A stretch of 64,000 bases of DNA, from contig JAWKUH010000014.1 in NCBI GenBank assembly GCA_041398665.1, positions 62,001 through 126,000 on the forward strand, written 5' to 3'. Source of the DNA: Rohdeia sp041398665. GTDB lineage: Bacteria > Planctomycetota > UBA1135 > GCA-002686595. Both the position numbers and the translations under genes were made by a program. The notes below the pieces were generated by a model. That model was not told the origin of the DNA, searched no databases, and was given only the letters and a program-made list of their open reading frames with translations. This document shows positions 54,357 to 64,000 of the stretch, in pieces. The stretch's first letter is position 1; every line of letters begins with the position of its first letter.

Positions 54357-56582
54357 ATGAAGCAGCGAAGCGACGACGCCGGACCGATCATCGTGGTGCT
54401 CGTCGCCGTCGTCGTCGTGATCGCAGCCGCAGCGGCGTGGTTCCTGTTCGACCGCGCGACCGCGCTCCGACCGGTCGCCGCACCGGCGCGGCCCGTGCCC
54501 GTTCCGAGCACGGTACCGAGCGCCCCGCCCGCGCCGGTCGAGCTCGAGGAGGCGACGCCCTCGATCGCGGCGCCCGACGACGAACAGGCCTCGCGGCGCG
54601 TCACGTCGGACGAAGCCGTCGGCACGGTGCACTGGTCCGACCTGCTCGCACCGGTCGACGTCGCGAGCGGCGCGCCGATCGCGGGCGCGCGTCTCGTGCA
54701 CGTCGACGAGCGCGGCGAGCGACGCGAACTCGCGCTGGACGCGGTCGTCGGTCCGAGCGACCTCGCGATCGGCGCGGTGGCGGTGCTCGTCGCCCGAGGG
54801 TTCTGTCCGCGCGCCTTCGAGACGCGCGAACTCGCTCGGCGGACCGAGCCGCTGCCGATCGCGCTCGGCGCCGCCGGACAGCTGCGCATCGAGCTCGAGG
54901 ATCCGTCGATCGAAGACGTACCCGCGCTCGACCTGCGCGTCGGCGAGTCGCGGCGCTACGACGTCCCCGCCGCGCTCGACCCGCACCTCGCCGAGCTCGG
55001 ACTCGACACGGCGCACGAGCTCGCGGCGATCCACTCGTTCGGCACGGTGCTGCGCGAGATCGTCGACGGCGACCCGCCGGCGGCGTGGCTCGCGGAGGAG
55101 TTGCAGCGAGCGCTGCGGTACGAGCGCCTCCTTCCCCTCTTCGCCCTCGAGGGTCCGCCGACGGTCGGGTGCTTCGCCTACGCCGAGCTCACGGGTCGCA
55201 GCGAGTTCCCGATCGTGCTCGACGACGTGCCGGTCGGAGCGCTGCTCGACGTCGAGGTCGAACAGCACGAGGCCGAGGGCTTCCACGTCTCGATCGGCGA
55301 GCCGACGTGGGACGTGGAGCGCGAGTGGAGCCGCTACGTCTGGTTCGAGCGGGTCGTCGACGCGGAGCGACCGCTCGTCGTCGCCGTGCGCCTCCAACGC
55401 GCCGCGAACCTGCGCGGGCGCATCCCCGCCGGCTCCACCGAAGGCGTCGCGCACATCGTGCGGCGGTCCGCGCGCGGCGGGACGTACGAGGTCTCGCGCA
55501 CCCCCATCGGCACCGACGGCGAGTTCGGCGCGACCGACATCACGCCGGGCGCGCACGTCGTCGAAGCCACCTGGCGCCTGCCGTCGGGCGCAGCGGCGCG
55601 CGCACTGCGCGAGGTCGACGTGCCGCCCGGAGCGGACGTCGATCTCGGGCTGCTGACGCCCGACGCCGGACCGTCGCTCCACGTCGTGCCGCGCCTCGTG
55701 CTCGACGGCGCGGACGACGACGCGGGCGTGCTCGCCGCGGTGCACGACGCGGTGTGGTCGATGACGATCGGCGACGTGCCGGAGATCGCCGGCGCCCCGA
55801 GCGGCGTCGCGCGCATCGTCGAGCGCGAGGACTTCGAACCGTTCGAGCTCTCGGGCTTCGAACCGGCGCGCTACCGACTGCTCGTCGCGCCGTTCGCGCT
55901 GCCCGGCGATCTGGCCGAGCGCTTCCGCGTCACCGACTGGAAGAACCACGTCGAGGTCGACCTCGTGCACGGCGACGCCACCGTCGAACTCGTGCTCGAG
56001 GTGCGCACCGCCGTCGCGTGCGAGGTCGTCGTGGTCTCGCCGCCGACCGGGAAGGAGGACGTGATCCAAGCCGTCGCGGCGCGCGCGTACGAGACGTCGA
56101 CGGGTCTGTGCTACGGCATCGAGTTCGACGACGGCTTCGAGCTCGACGCCACGGAGGCGTGGAGCCGGCGGACGACCACCTCGCTGCCGCCCGGTCACTG
56201 GGTCGTCGCCGCGACCTCGCGTTCGATGTCGATGGGCGCGCTCCAGGACCCGCCGGCGGAGGAGATGGTCGACTTCGTCGGCACGGCCGAGTTCGACGTC
56301 GCTCCGGGCGAGTCGCCGAGCGTGACGCTGCACCTCGAGCGTGCGGCCGCCGTGCGCGGCTCGCTCGCCGCCTTCGGTCGAGACGGCACCAGCACCGCCC
56401 CGGTGATGGCCGCACCGAGCGACATGCCGCGCGACATGGCGGCGCTGTGGTCGAGCTGGATCACGAAGACGAGGACGTTCGAGCTGCGCGGCCTCCTGCC
56501 GAACCGGAACTACGCCGTGTTCGACTCCGAGGCGGAGTTCGAGAGCGGAGCGGCGGGGACGGTGACGGAGCTCGTGGAGTGA
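54357..56582 (+). CDS. Tandem-array protein A5
   Basis: 741 residues, intact. Tail MKQRSDDAGP (RSDD-type, as in A3/A4), helix about 11-31, Pro-rich linker (ARPVPVPSTVPSAPPAP), Trp93 module (WSDLLAPVD). The centre holds an LLPLFALEGPPTVGCFA stretch matching A1's LGALLALDGPPVVAPWT, then the family strand DGEFGATDITPGAHVVEATW with GADVDLGLL, LPPGHWVVAATSRS, and a diverged tail, RGLLPNRNYAVFDSEAEF. Its stop overlaps the GTG of A6 (GTGA). It is more distant at the C-terminus from A2-A4. Function unknown; membrane-anchored, exposed to the outside. Confidence 0.82.
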   Translation: MKQRSDDAGPIIVVLVAVVVVIAAAAAWFLFDRATALRPVAAPARPVPVPSTVPSAPPAPVELEEATPSIAAPDDEQASRRVTSDEAVGTVHWSDLLAPVDVASGAPIAGARLVHVDERGERRELALDAVVGPSDLAIGAVAVLVARGFCPRAFETRELARRTEPLPIALGAAGQLRIELEDPSIEDVPALDLRVGESRRYDVPAALDPHLAELGLDTAHELAAIHSFGTVLREIVDGDPPAAWLAEELQRALRYERLLPLFALEGPPTVGCFAYAELTGRSEFPIVLDDVPVGALLDVEVEQHEAEGFHVSIGEPTWDVEREWSRYVWFERVVDAERPLVVAVRLQRAANLRGRIPAGSTEGVAHIVRRSARGGTYEVSRTPIGTDGEFGATDITPGAHVVEATWRLPSGAAARALREVDVPPGADVDLGLLTPDAGPSLHVVPRLVLDGADDDAGVLAAVHDAVWSMTIGDVPEIAGAPSGVARIVEREDFEPFELSGFEPARYRLLVAPFALPGDLAERFRVTDWKNHVEVDLVHGDATVELVLEVRTAVACEVVVVSPPTGKEDVIQAVAARAYETSTGLCYGIEFDDGFELDATEAWSRRTTTSLPPGHWVVAATSRSMSMGALQDPPAEEMVDFVGTAEFDVAPGESPSVTLHLERAAAVRGSLAAFGRDGTSTAPVMAAPSDMPRDMAALWSSWITKTRTFELRGLLPNRNYAVFDSEAEFESGAAGTVTELVE

Positions 56583-58801
56583 AGCCCACGACGCACCGAC
56601 GGATCGCCGTCGCGGTGGTGGCGTGCGCGGTCGCCGCGGTCGCGTGGCTCCTGCTCGGGGACGGCGCGGACGGTGGTCGCGTCGACGCGTCGCGCGAGAC
56701 GGTGCGAACCGGGTCGAGCGGTCCGACGGACGTCGAACTCGCCGGCGAGGACGTCGGCGCGCCCGTGACCTCGGGCGAACGACCGGTCGAGAGCGCGCCG
56801 CAGGAGGGTCGGACCGCGCGCCGCGCGGCGGACGCCGGCGCCGTACGCTTCGCCGACCTCCTCCGTCCGATCGACCACACCGACCGCGCGCCGATCGAGG
56901 ACGCGCGCGTCCAGGTCGTCGGGACGAAGGGCATCCTCGAGGCGTTCGAGCTCGGCGCCGCCGTCGGTCCCGCGTCGCTCGAGGACGGCGCGCTGCTCGT
57001 CGTTTCGTCGCCGCAGCACCTGCCGCGCGTCTTCCGCGCGTCGGACGTGCGCGAGCTCGAGAAGGCGCCGTTCACGTTCACGCTGCGGCGCACGTTCGCG
57101 GTCGAGTTCGTGTTCGAGGACGGGAGCGCCGAACGATCGAGGGCGAGCTTCGCACTCGACGTCCGCAACGGCGGCGGCTCGATCGGCGGCGGCGGAGCGG
57201 AACCGAGCGACTTCGACGAGGCTCGTGCGGCGCGTGACCACCGAGGACGTGCCGGCCGAGCTGCGATGCGTCCTCGCGCAGGACCTCGCGGCCGCGGCGA
57301 GTGACTCGCGCATCGACCTCGTGGAGCGCGCGCCGATGCCGGAGCAGCGCACGGTCTCGGTGGGTGACGTGCGGACGCTCCCCATCCGGATCGAAGGCCT
57401 TCCCGCTGGCCAGTTCTCCGTGCGCGTGCCGTTCGCGCGACGCGTCGGTCGTGCACACCTTCCGCGTCGGGGACGGGCGTGGACCGCGATGAATCGGTCC
57501 GCAGGCGGAATGTCGCCCGACGTCCGCGGCGCAACGGCACTCGTGAAGATCCGCGCCGAGCCGCTCGCGCGCGTCGTCGGGCGCCTACGGGCCGACGCCG
57601 ACCGTGGACGGTGCGCTGGCGCGCAGCGGACGCGACGGACGGCCGACTCGCACCGATGAACGACGAGATGTCCGTCATCCGTCTCAACAGTTCCACCGAA
57701 CGTTCCGCAGGCACTTCGTCCGGTTTCTTCTTCGACGACGCCGCGGGCACCGGAAGGCCGGTCCTCGACGACGGTCGTTTCGAGTTCACCGGCATCGGTT
57801 CGGGCAGCTACATCCTCGAGGCGAGTTGGGTCGGGAGCGACGGCGCGTTCGGGCGCGTCGAGCGACGACTCGAGCTCGCTCCGGGTGAGACACTCGACGT
57901 CGGCACGCTCGACTTCGGCGGTCTCGGTCGACTCGCACTCGACGTACGCGTCGTCGTCGACGGAGCCCTGGTAGCCGACGTGTCGGACGCCGATGCCTAC
58001 CTGAATTTCCTACAGCGTCCGCGTCGGACGAGCAGGAGCGCCGCTTCGTCGGCGTCGAACGCGCGCTCGTGAGTGGTCGACTCGAGTTCGCGGGTCTCGA
58101 GCGCGGGAGGCACGAGGTCTCGATCGTCGAGAGGGATGATCCAACGACCAGATCGCCCTGCTGCTCACCGCCCCTCGGCGGAGCCTCGCCTCCCGCCCGG
58201 TGCGAGCGCACTCGAACCTCGCAGCGCCGCTCGAGGTGTGGATCGACGGAGGAACGGCCGAGCAGGAGCTCGTCGCCCGGCTGCGACGGGCAAAGCTCGT
58301 CGCGGTGTCCTTCGTGCTGGCGGTGGCGGCCGTCCGCGGGACCCGACTTCATCGCGATCGACCCGGAGACCGGGACGTTCATCGTGCCGCAACGCTGACG
58401 CGACGAGCCACTGGCAGCAGCGTCCCGGAACACGAGTACTTGCTTCCCCGAGGGCCGCACGACGCTGATCGCGCGAGCCGAACGCCCGACCTCGAAGGCG
58501 CCGTTCAGGATCGGCAGGTTCGAGCGCACGGGTTCGGCCGACGAAGCGATCCGCATCGAACTCGTCGACGCCGCGAGTGCGCGCGCAGCGCTTCGGCACT
58601 CGGACTCGCGCCCGGCGTGCTCCCCGCGTCGCCATCGCCGAGTACGGCGACGCGAGGCTCGCGATCGCCGTCGTCCGTCGCCTCGACGACGGCTCGTTCG
58701 AGTTCCTCGCGCTCCTGCCGGACACGGAGTACCGCGTGGTCGGCAGCGACGTGCGCTTCCGGACGGGGGCGTCCGGCTCGGTCACGCCCGTCGGCGGTTG
58801 A
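56579..58801 (+). pseudogene. Tandem-array protein A6, many frame changes
   Basis: Starts with GTG overlapping A5's stop: tail MKPTTHRRI, helix about 9-26 (AVAVVACAVAAVAWLLL), module with Phe in place of Trp at 91 (FADLLRPID), then clean coding to about 57225. After that the frame changes at least eight times up to about 58600, with recognisable pieces: RTLPIRIEGLPAGQFSVRVP, DGRFEFTGIGSGSYILEASW, GETLDVGTLDFGG, DFIAIDPETGTFIVP and the tail LLPDTEYRVVGSDVRFRTGA. The net shift over the 741-codon span is zero. As with the methionine cluster, the density of breaks with preserved text suggests local consensus errors, though a decaying array copy is possible. Confidence 0.68.
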
Positions 58802-58884
58802 ACGGAGAGGTCGGTCGGCGCGAGCGGCGCGGACGCGCGCCCGCGTGCTCCAATGGCTGTGGATCCCGCGGCCGCCCCCGCTCC

Positions 58885-61085
58885 ATGACCGAAGCCGATC
58901 GTCCCGACCGCAATCGCCGCGCGGCGCCGCACGCGCGGCGGCGCTCGCACTCCCTCGTCGCCGTGCTCGTCGCGCTCGTCGTCGCGCTGCTCGTGAACAA
59001 CTCGGGGAGCGCCGAGCAGGACGCGCGCGTCGCGCGAAGAGGTACGACGGGGAGGACGCCGGCCGAGGACGTCGCACTCGCGTCGACGGCCGGGTCGAGC
59101 GAATCCGAGATCGCGACCGCGCCGTCGACGCCGCGTCGAGCGCCGGCGCCGGACGCACGTCGCTCGAACTCTGCGCTGGCGCGACCTGCTCGCCCTACGA
59201 ACTCGGCACGGACGCACCGATCGAGGATGCGACGATCGTGCACGTCGCGGCAGACGGATCGCGCAGGACGATCGCGCTCGACGACGTCGTCGCGAACGGC
59301 GATCTCGCGGACGGCGCGGCGGCCGTGCTCGACGCACCGAGTCATGTGCGACGCGTGTTCGTGCCCGCCGACCTGCGCGAGCGCAGCGACCTGCCTGTCC
59401 GCGTCTCGCTCCGCCCCACCGCGACGATCCGGATCGTGCCCGAGACGAACTTCGCGGGCGGACGCGACGCGACGTGGTTCGAGATCGCCGCGTACGACGA
59501 GCCCGAGCCCGGCGGCGACTCGATCCGCCTGGATTGGCGCGACTACGAGGGTCCGCACGACCAGTACAGGCTGAGAAGTGCACTCCTCGACCTGGTCCGC
59601 GAGGACCATCCGTCGGAGTGGCGCGTCGGCGCCGCGAAGGAGGTGTGCGACGAACCGTCCGTGCGCGCCCTCGTCGCGCTCGACGAGCCGACGCCGTCGT
59701 TCGTGTTCGCGAGTCACGTCGCGAACGGTCGCGTCGACTACCCGTTCACGATCGAACGCGTCCCCGCGAACACGAGCGCGGGAGTGATGGTGAATGTCGA
59801 CGACGAGGTCTCGGTCGTGCACGCGCTCGTCGAGGCCGGTGCACCGCTCGACACGCCGAGACGGAGGTGGATGCAATTCGCGACGCCGCTCCGCCCCGGC
59901 GAGACGCGCGACGTCCTGATCTCGTCGGAGGTGCTCGCGACGGTGCGTGGCAGCTATCCGGAGCGTGCGATCGAGCCGGACGCGGAGCTCTACGCCCGAG
60001 TGTCCGACGACACCTGGGAGCGCTCGGTCTGCCGCTACGACGACGACGAGCAGAGCTTCACGAAGTACTGCGTCCCGCCCGGCCACTACGTCGTTCGCTG
60101 CACCTGGCACGAGGAGAACACGCCGTTCGTCAATGCGACGCGCGAGTTCGACCTGCGCGCCGGCGACGACCTCGACCTCGGACGGATCGAGCCGGACGCG
60201 GACTCCCGTGTCCTGACGATCGTGCCGCGCCTCCGCATCGACGGCGCGTTCCAGGACGAGTCGGTGCGCGACTCCGAGTCGTTCACCTTCGAGGTCTTGG
60301 CGTCGCTGCCGGGCGACTCGTGGCGGTTCGGCCTCGACGGAGGCGCGTTCGCCGAGCGCACCGACCTCGATCCCTTCGCGTTCCCCGGCCTCCGCGCCCA
60401 GTGCTTCGAGATCTTCACGACCGTCACGTCGATCTGGAGCGAGGACGAGAGCGGCTGGTCGGGCAAGTACGACGGTGTCTACCTCCCGAGGAGAGTGGGT
60501 CCGCTGCTCGTCGACCTGACGCACGGCGACGCGAAGGTGGAGGTGCCGCTCGACGTCCTGACCGCGGGCGTCGTCCGCGTCGAGGTCGCGGCGGAGTCCG
60601 TGCCCGGACTCGTGGGCCGGGACATGGCCGCGTACGCGTACTCGCCCGACGGGAAGTGTGCGGCCTACGGGACGTTCGATCCGAGGGTGCGCTCGGGCGA
60701 ACGCGGTGAGTTCGTCAGGTGCGACCTCACGCTCCCACCAGGTCGTTGGACGATTCTCGTCCTCCACGGGCGGGCGCGGATCGGTCGCGCGGAGGTCGAC
60801 GTCGGAGCACACGGGACGACGGCGATCGGCGTCGAACTCGAGAACACCGCGACGGTGGTCGGCCGGCTCGCCGACGTCGTCGCCGGCGAGCAGCCACGAT
60901 TCGCCGTCGTACCCGACGACTGGCCCGACGCGGTGAGCTCGATCTGGTATGCCTCTCCGCAGAGCGATCGGCCCGACCTGTTCGCGATCTCCGGCCTCGA
61001 ACCCCACCGCGTCTACCGCGTCGTCGGCACCGAGATCCGCTTCACGACGGGCGGTCCGGGTGAGACGACGACCTTCGGCGGCTGA
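58885..61085 (+). pseudogene. Tandem-array protein A7, frame change near the 5' end
   Basis: The ATG at 58885 opens MTEADRPDRNRRAAPHARRR, a basic tail, then a helix of about 16 residues (LVAVLVALVVALLV). Around 59130-59196 the text moves through three frames: RTLRWRDLLA, the family Trp module, is in a different frame from both sides. From 59196 to the stop at 61085 it is clean, 630 codons, with DATIVHVAADGSRRTIALDD, DYPFTIERVPANTS, KYCVPPGHYVVRCTW, GDDLDLGRI, LPPGRWTILVLHGR and the tail LEPHRVYRVVG...RFTTGGPGETTTFGG. Two compensated indels would restore about 733 residues. Otherwise it has the same layout as A3 and A5. Confidence 0.75.
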
Positions 61086-61159
61086 GCGGGTCGCGCGCAC
61101 CGCGGTGACGTGGTGCAATCCTGCGGCCCGCCTCGTTCCCCGACCCCGAGCCCGCTCGC

Positions 61160-63346
61160 ATGGACCGAACCGTTCCCCCCGTCGCACGCCGCGGCCGCAC
61201 CGCCGCGATCCTCGCGGTCGCGATCGCGCTGCTCGCTCTCGTCGCCCTCCTCTTCCTGCTCGACCGACCGGGTCCGTCGGACGCGGCGGAATCGGCGACG
61301 GATCGCGGGGCCCCGGAGACCGGAGCGGAAGAGACCGCCGACGTCGACCTCGCGGAGAGCGCGGGGCCGACCGCCGACGCGACGACGGCCGCGAAGGAGT
61401 CCGAAGCCGCGCGCACGAGCGTGACCGAGGCGGGCGGCGCGCGCCGCTGGTCCGACGTGCTCGCGCCGTTCGACGCGCTCGACGCGTCGCGCGTCGCCGA
61501 TGCGCGCATCCGACACGTCGCCGCGAACGGCGAGCGGCGCACGCTGGCGCTCGGCGACGCCATCGGCCCGAACGACCTGCTCGAGGGCTGCGTCGGCGTG
61601 ATCGACTCGCCGCACCACCTCACGCGGATGTTCGTGCCGGCGGAGCTCGCGGACGTCGCCGCGCCGCGGCCCGTCGCGCTGCACCCCGTCGCGACCCTGC
61701 GCCTCGTCGCCTCGGGTTCGTGGAGCGTGCTCCCCGAGGGCGTGACGTTCCAGACGTTCTACCCGTCGTTCGACGACGACGTCGAACCGCTCGACGCGCA
61801 CCTCGGCGACGGCGCACCGATCGACTTCGACGCGCGCCGCGCCTTCGAGAACGTCGCGGCGTTCGGCGACGAGCTGGTCGACGACGCGAAGGACGAGAAG
61901 TGGCGGCGGCGGCAGGTGCGCTGGCTCCTGCGCACCGAAGCCGCGGAGAAGCTCTTCGACCTCGACCTCCCGCCGACGATCGGCGCGCGCTGCAGCCGCG
62001 AGGTCGACGGCGGCGACCTGCCCGCGGTCGACCTCGAGAGGGTCCCCGCCGCTGTCCCGATCCTCGTGCAGTCGAGCGTGCCGAGCGAGATGGGCACCAA
62101 GGTCGCCCTCGTCGACCCGACGGGCGCGAGCGACGACACGCACGGCTTCGGCGTCACGCTCGCACCGGACGAGGTGCGCGTCGTCGAGGTCGTCGCGGCC
62201 GAGTCGTGCGCGTTGAGCGGGCGCTTCACCTCGAACTCGAGCGACCGCGCGTTCCACACGCGGCGCTGGATGGAGGACCAGGGTTCGTGGCGCGGTCGCA
62301 ACGCGCGCGATCTCGAGTCGTCGGAGGAGTTCGAGCTCACCTCGCTCGATCCCGGTCACTACGTCGCGACCGCGACCTGGTCCGAGGACGGCGAAGCTCG
62401 CGGCACGACGTTCGAGTTCGACCTCGCGCCGGGCGAGTCGCGCGACCTCGGTACGCTCGCGGTCGCGCCCGACGCGCCGAGCGTGACGCTGGTGCCGAAG
62501 CTGCTCTTCGACGGTGAACCGTGGCCGACCGACGAGCCGATCCGGTTCGCCGTCTCGGTCCAGCCCGCGTCCGACTCGGGCGCCGCCGACCCCTTCGGTC
62601 GTCACTACGTGCGCACCGATCTCGAGCCGTTCGTCGTCGCCGGGCTCGAGCCGGGCCGCCACTTCGCCAACGTCGGCCCGGTGGCCTTCGAGGGCGAGGT
62701 CGCGGAGCGTTTGCGCTGGAAGCAGACGTCGCGACCGCCGAGCTTCGAGCCGTCGGCCTCGGCTCCCGCCGTCGAGCTGCCCATCGACGTCGAACCGTCC
62801 GCGCCGTGCGTCGTGACGATCGAAGTGCCGGCGCTCGACGGCAACTACGCGCACGAGCTCTCGGGCCTCGCGATCGATCGCGCGACGGAGACGTGTTCGC
62901 GCTTCAAGTTCGACGGCGCGGTCTACGCGCGGAAGGAGCCCTGGGAGTCGCGGGCCGAGTTCACGCTCCCGCCCGGCGACTACGACCTCGTCGTCGTCGT
63001 CGACACGTTCGTCTACGACGGCGACGCGACGGAGCGCCCGAGCTGGGTCGGCCGCGCGAGCGTCACCGTCACGTCCGGCGGCACCGCCGAGACCGCGGTC
63101 CCGCTCGAGCGCGCGGCGACCTGTCGCGCGAGCGCCGAGGCGCTCACCGGCGATCCCTCGCGCGACTTCGTCTCGGTCCACCCCGTCGACCTGCCCGACG
63201 GTGCGTCGATCCTGTGGTTCACGGCGGACTCGTCCGGCGGCGGAAGCCTCGAACTGCGCGGCCTGTTCCCGAACACGGAGTACGCGGTGTCGCGCGGCGA
63301 CGTGCACTTCACGACGGGGGCGGGGGGGACGGTGACGGAGTTGTAG
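61160..63346 (+). CDS. Tandem-array protein A8
   Basis: 728 residues, intact and the last of the array. Tail MDRTVPPVARRGRT, helix about 15-34, acidic/Thr linker, Trp97 module (WSDVLAPFD). The segment WRRRQVRWLLRTEAAEKLFD matches A1's WRRRQVRFVRKQEALGALLA; next the strand SEEFELTSLDPGHYVATATW with GESRDLGTL, then LPPGDYDLVVVVDT and the C-terminal RGLFPNTEYAVSRGDVHFTT. The closest look-alike by these markers is A1, the first member. Function unknown; predicted membrane-anchored with a large outside part. It ends 47 bases before a small membrane protein gene. Confidence 0.82.
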   Translation: MDRTVPPVARRGRTAAILAVAIALLALVALLFLLDRPGPSDAAESATDRGAPETGAEETADVDLAESAGPTADATTAAKESEAARTSVTEAGGARRWSDVLAPFDALDASRVADARIRHVAANGERRTLALGDAIGPNDLLEGCVGVIDSPHHLTRMFVPAELADVAAPRPVALHPVATLRLVASGSWSVLPEGVTFQTFYPSFDDDVEPLDAHLGDGAPIDFDARRAFENVAAFGDELVDDAKDEKWRRRQVRWLLRTEAAEKLFDLDLPPTIGARCSREVDGGDLPAVDLERVPAAVPILVQSSVPSEMGTKVALVDPTGASDDTHGFGVTLAPDEVRVVEVVAAESCALSGRFTSNSSDRAFHTRRWMEDQGSWRGRNARDLESSEEFELTSLDPGHYVATATWSEDGEARGTTFEFDLAPGESRDLGTLAVAPDAPSVTLVPKLLFDGEPWPTDEPIRFAVSVQPASDSGAADPFGRHYVRTDLEPFVVAGLEPGRHFANVGPVAFEGEVAERLRWKQTSRPPSFEPSASAPAVELPIDVEPSAPCVVTIEVPALDGNYAHELSGLAIDRATETCSRFKFDGAVYARKEPWESRAEFTLPPGDYDLVVVVDTFVYDGDATERPSWVGRASVTVTSGGTAETAVPLERAATCRASAEALTGDPSRDFVSVHPVDLPDGASILWFTADSSGGGSLELRGLFPNTEYAVSRGDVHFTTGAGGTVTEL

Positions 63347-63393
63347 ACTCCGTCGCTCCGACCCCCGGGTCGCGGCCCGACCACGGACCTCGA

Positions 63394-63567
63394 GTGAACG
63401 CGACGAAGAAGAAAGTCTCCCCCATCGCCATCTCCGCGGCCATCTGGGCCGTCGCGTTCCTCGTCGCGATCGTGATGTTCGCGAACGAGAAGCAGCGGCG
63501 CGCGGAGGCGGCGGGCGGCGACGCGGGCTCGCGCGGCGACGACGCCGCGCCGCTCGTCGCGGAGTAG
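63394..63567 (+). CDS. Small one-helix membrane protein, 57 residues
   Basis: Starts with GTG: a basic tail (NATKKKVS), one membrane helix (about 10-29, AISAAIWAVAFLVAIVMF), then a charged, Ala/Gly-rich tail ending VAE. It follows array protein A8 by 47 bases on the same strand. Its composition is lysine-rich at the N-terminus, unlike the shadows, which supports it as a real small protein. It may serve the array proteins, but this is only positional. Confidence 0.6.
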   Translation: MNATKKKVSPIAISAAIWAVAFLVAIVMFANEKQRRAEAAGGDAGSRGDDAAPLVAE

Positions 63568-63583
63568 GTTCCGTCCGCGCGCG

Positions 63584-64000
63584 TCAGAGCGACAGCGTCG
63601 TCCGCAGGCCGAGCACGAGCGCGTCGCCGTGCTGCGACGTACCGCCGGGGTTCAGGACGAGCTGCACGTCGGGCTTGACGCGGATCCACGGCGCCGGGGC
63701 GAAGCCGTAGAAGAGCTCGATCGCCGTCTCGTGGTCGCGGTCGAAGCCGGCGGCCGGGTCGTCGCTCGTGCGCGCCATCGACATGCCGACGCCGAGGAGG
63801 TCGTCGAAGCGTTCGGAGAACGGGCGCGTGAAGGTCGCGCCGAGTCCGACGTGCGTCGCGATCGGCGAGATCGCGTCGTCGGCGGTGCCGAGCTGGAGGA
63901 ACGCGTCGATCGCTCGCGCGTCGTCGGAGCCGTCGGTCCACGCGCGCTGCTCGAACACGGCGTACGCGCCGCTCGCTCCGTCGTCGACGCCGCCGTCGAA
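63584..64000 (-). CDS. OprB-type carbohydrate porin, C-terminal fragment
   Basis: The visible 138 residues are the end of the protein; the start lies beyond the window. Beta-barrel strands are recognisable: GASGAYAVFEQRAWTDG, GLGATFTRPFSERFDDLLG and ETAIELFYGFAPAPWIRVKP, then DVQLVLNPGGT and LGLRTTLSL at the end, the usual closing strands of OprB family porins, which let sugars cross the outer membrane. It converges with the small membrane protein gene, 16 bases between stops. Confidence 0.85.
   Translation of the reverse strand, partial: FDGGVDDGASGAYAVFEQRAWTDGSDDARAIDAFLQLGTADDAISPIATHVGLGATFTRPFSERFDDLLGVGMSMARTSDDPAAGFDRDHETAIELFYGFAPAPWIRVKPDVQLVLNPGGTSQHGDALVLGLRTTLSL

Overview
The window is very GC-rich bacterial DNA, about 70 % GC by eye, with TGA stops favoured, many GTG/TTG starts and mostly weak Shine-Dalgarno sites. 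The gene content fits a planctomycete: a Tad/Flp pilus locus, secreted HEAT-repeat/von Willebrand A proteins, a DUF1579-type protein, a formylglycine-generating-enzyme homologue, many large proteins of unknown function and long runs of paralogues. The phylum call is an inference from gene content. No rRNA, tRNA, CRISPR array, prophage or insertion sequence is recognised.

Layout. Positions 1-7958 (minus strand) are a Tad pilus locus: secretin, then a gap with strong hairpins, Flp pilin, TadE-like, CpaB, TadG-like, CpaE/TadZ and the start of CpaF, which runs off the window. Positions 8400-22942 hold mainly minus-strand genes: a methyltransferase, a flippase-like membrane protein, twin HEAT/vWA proteins, a YgiQ radical-SAM protein, a degenerate metalloprotease-like protein, a class V aminotransferase, a family 2 glycosyltransferase, a lipoprotein and MutY. 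Positions 23161-37682 are mixed-strand accessory genes: a subtilase, a TPR membrane protein, ThpR, an FGE homologue, a GST, a nitroreductase and a sialate esterase. Two copies of a small palindromic repeat element sit after the subtilase and the esterase. Positions 37942-42207 are a methionine/threonine-branch cluster (cystathionine-synthase-like enzyme, an aspartokinase/homoserine dehydrogenase fusion, a second trans-sulfuration enzyme), riddled with frame changes. GlpD, a DUF695/RraB-like protein and, further on, xylulokinase follow.

The most unusual part is 44946-63346: eight tandem paralogues of about 2.1-2.2 kb (one shorter), all on the plus strand, interrupted once by xylulokinase on the other strand. 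Each starts with a short cytoplasmic tail and one membrane helix (one member has a lipoprotein signal instead), followed by a large beta-rich extracytoplasmic part with matching motifs and the same C-terminal LLPNTEY / FTTGA signature. I know no named family for them. A small one-helix protein and the end of an OprB-like porin close the window.

A caution for users: several genes (TadG-like, TadE-like, the nitroreductase start, the methionine cluster, array members A4, A6 and A7) are broken by single-base frame changes while protein-level conservation continues across the breaks. Compensating indels, and at least one C-run that is one base short, look more like consensus-sequence errors than old pseudogenes, but the sequence alone cannot settle this.
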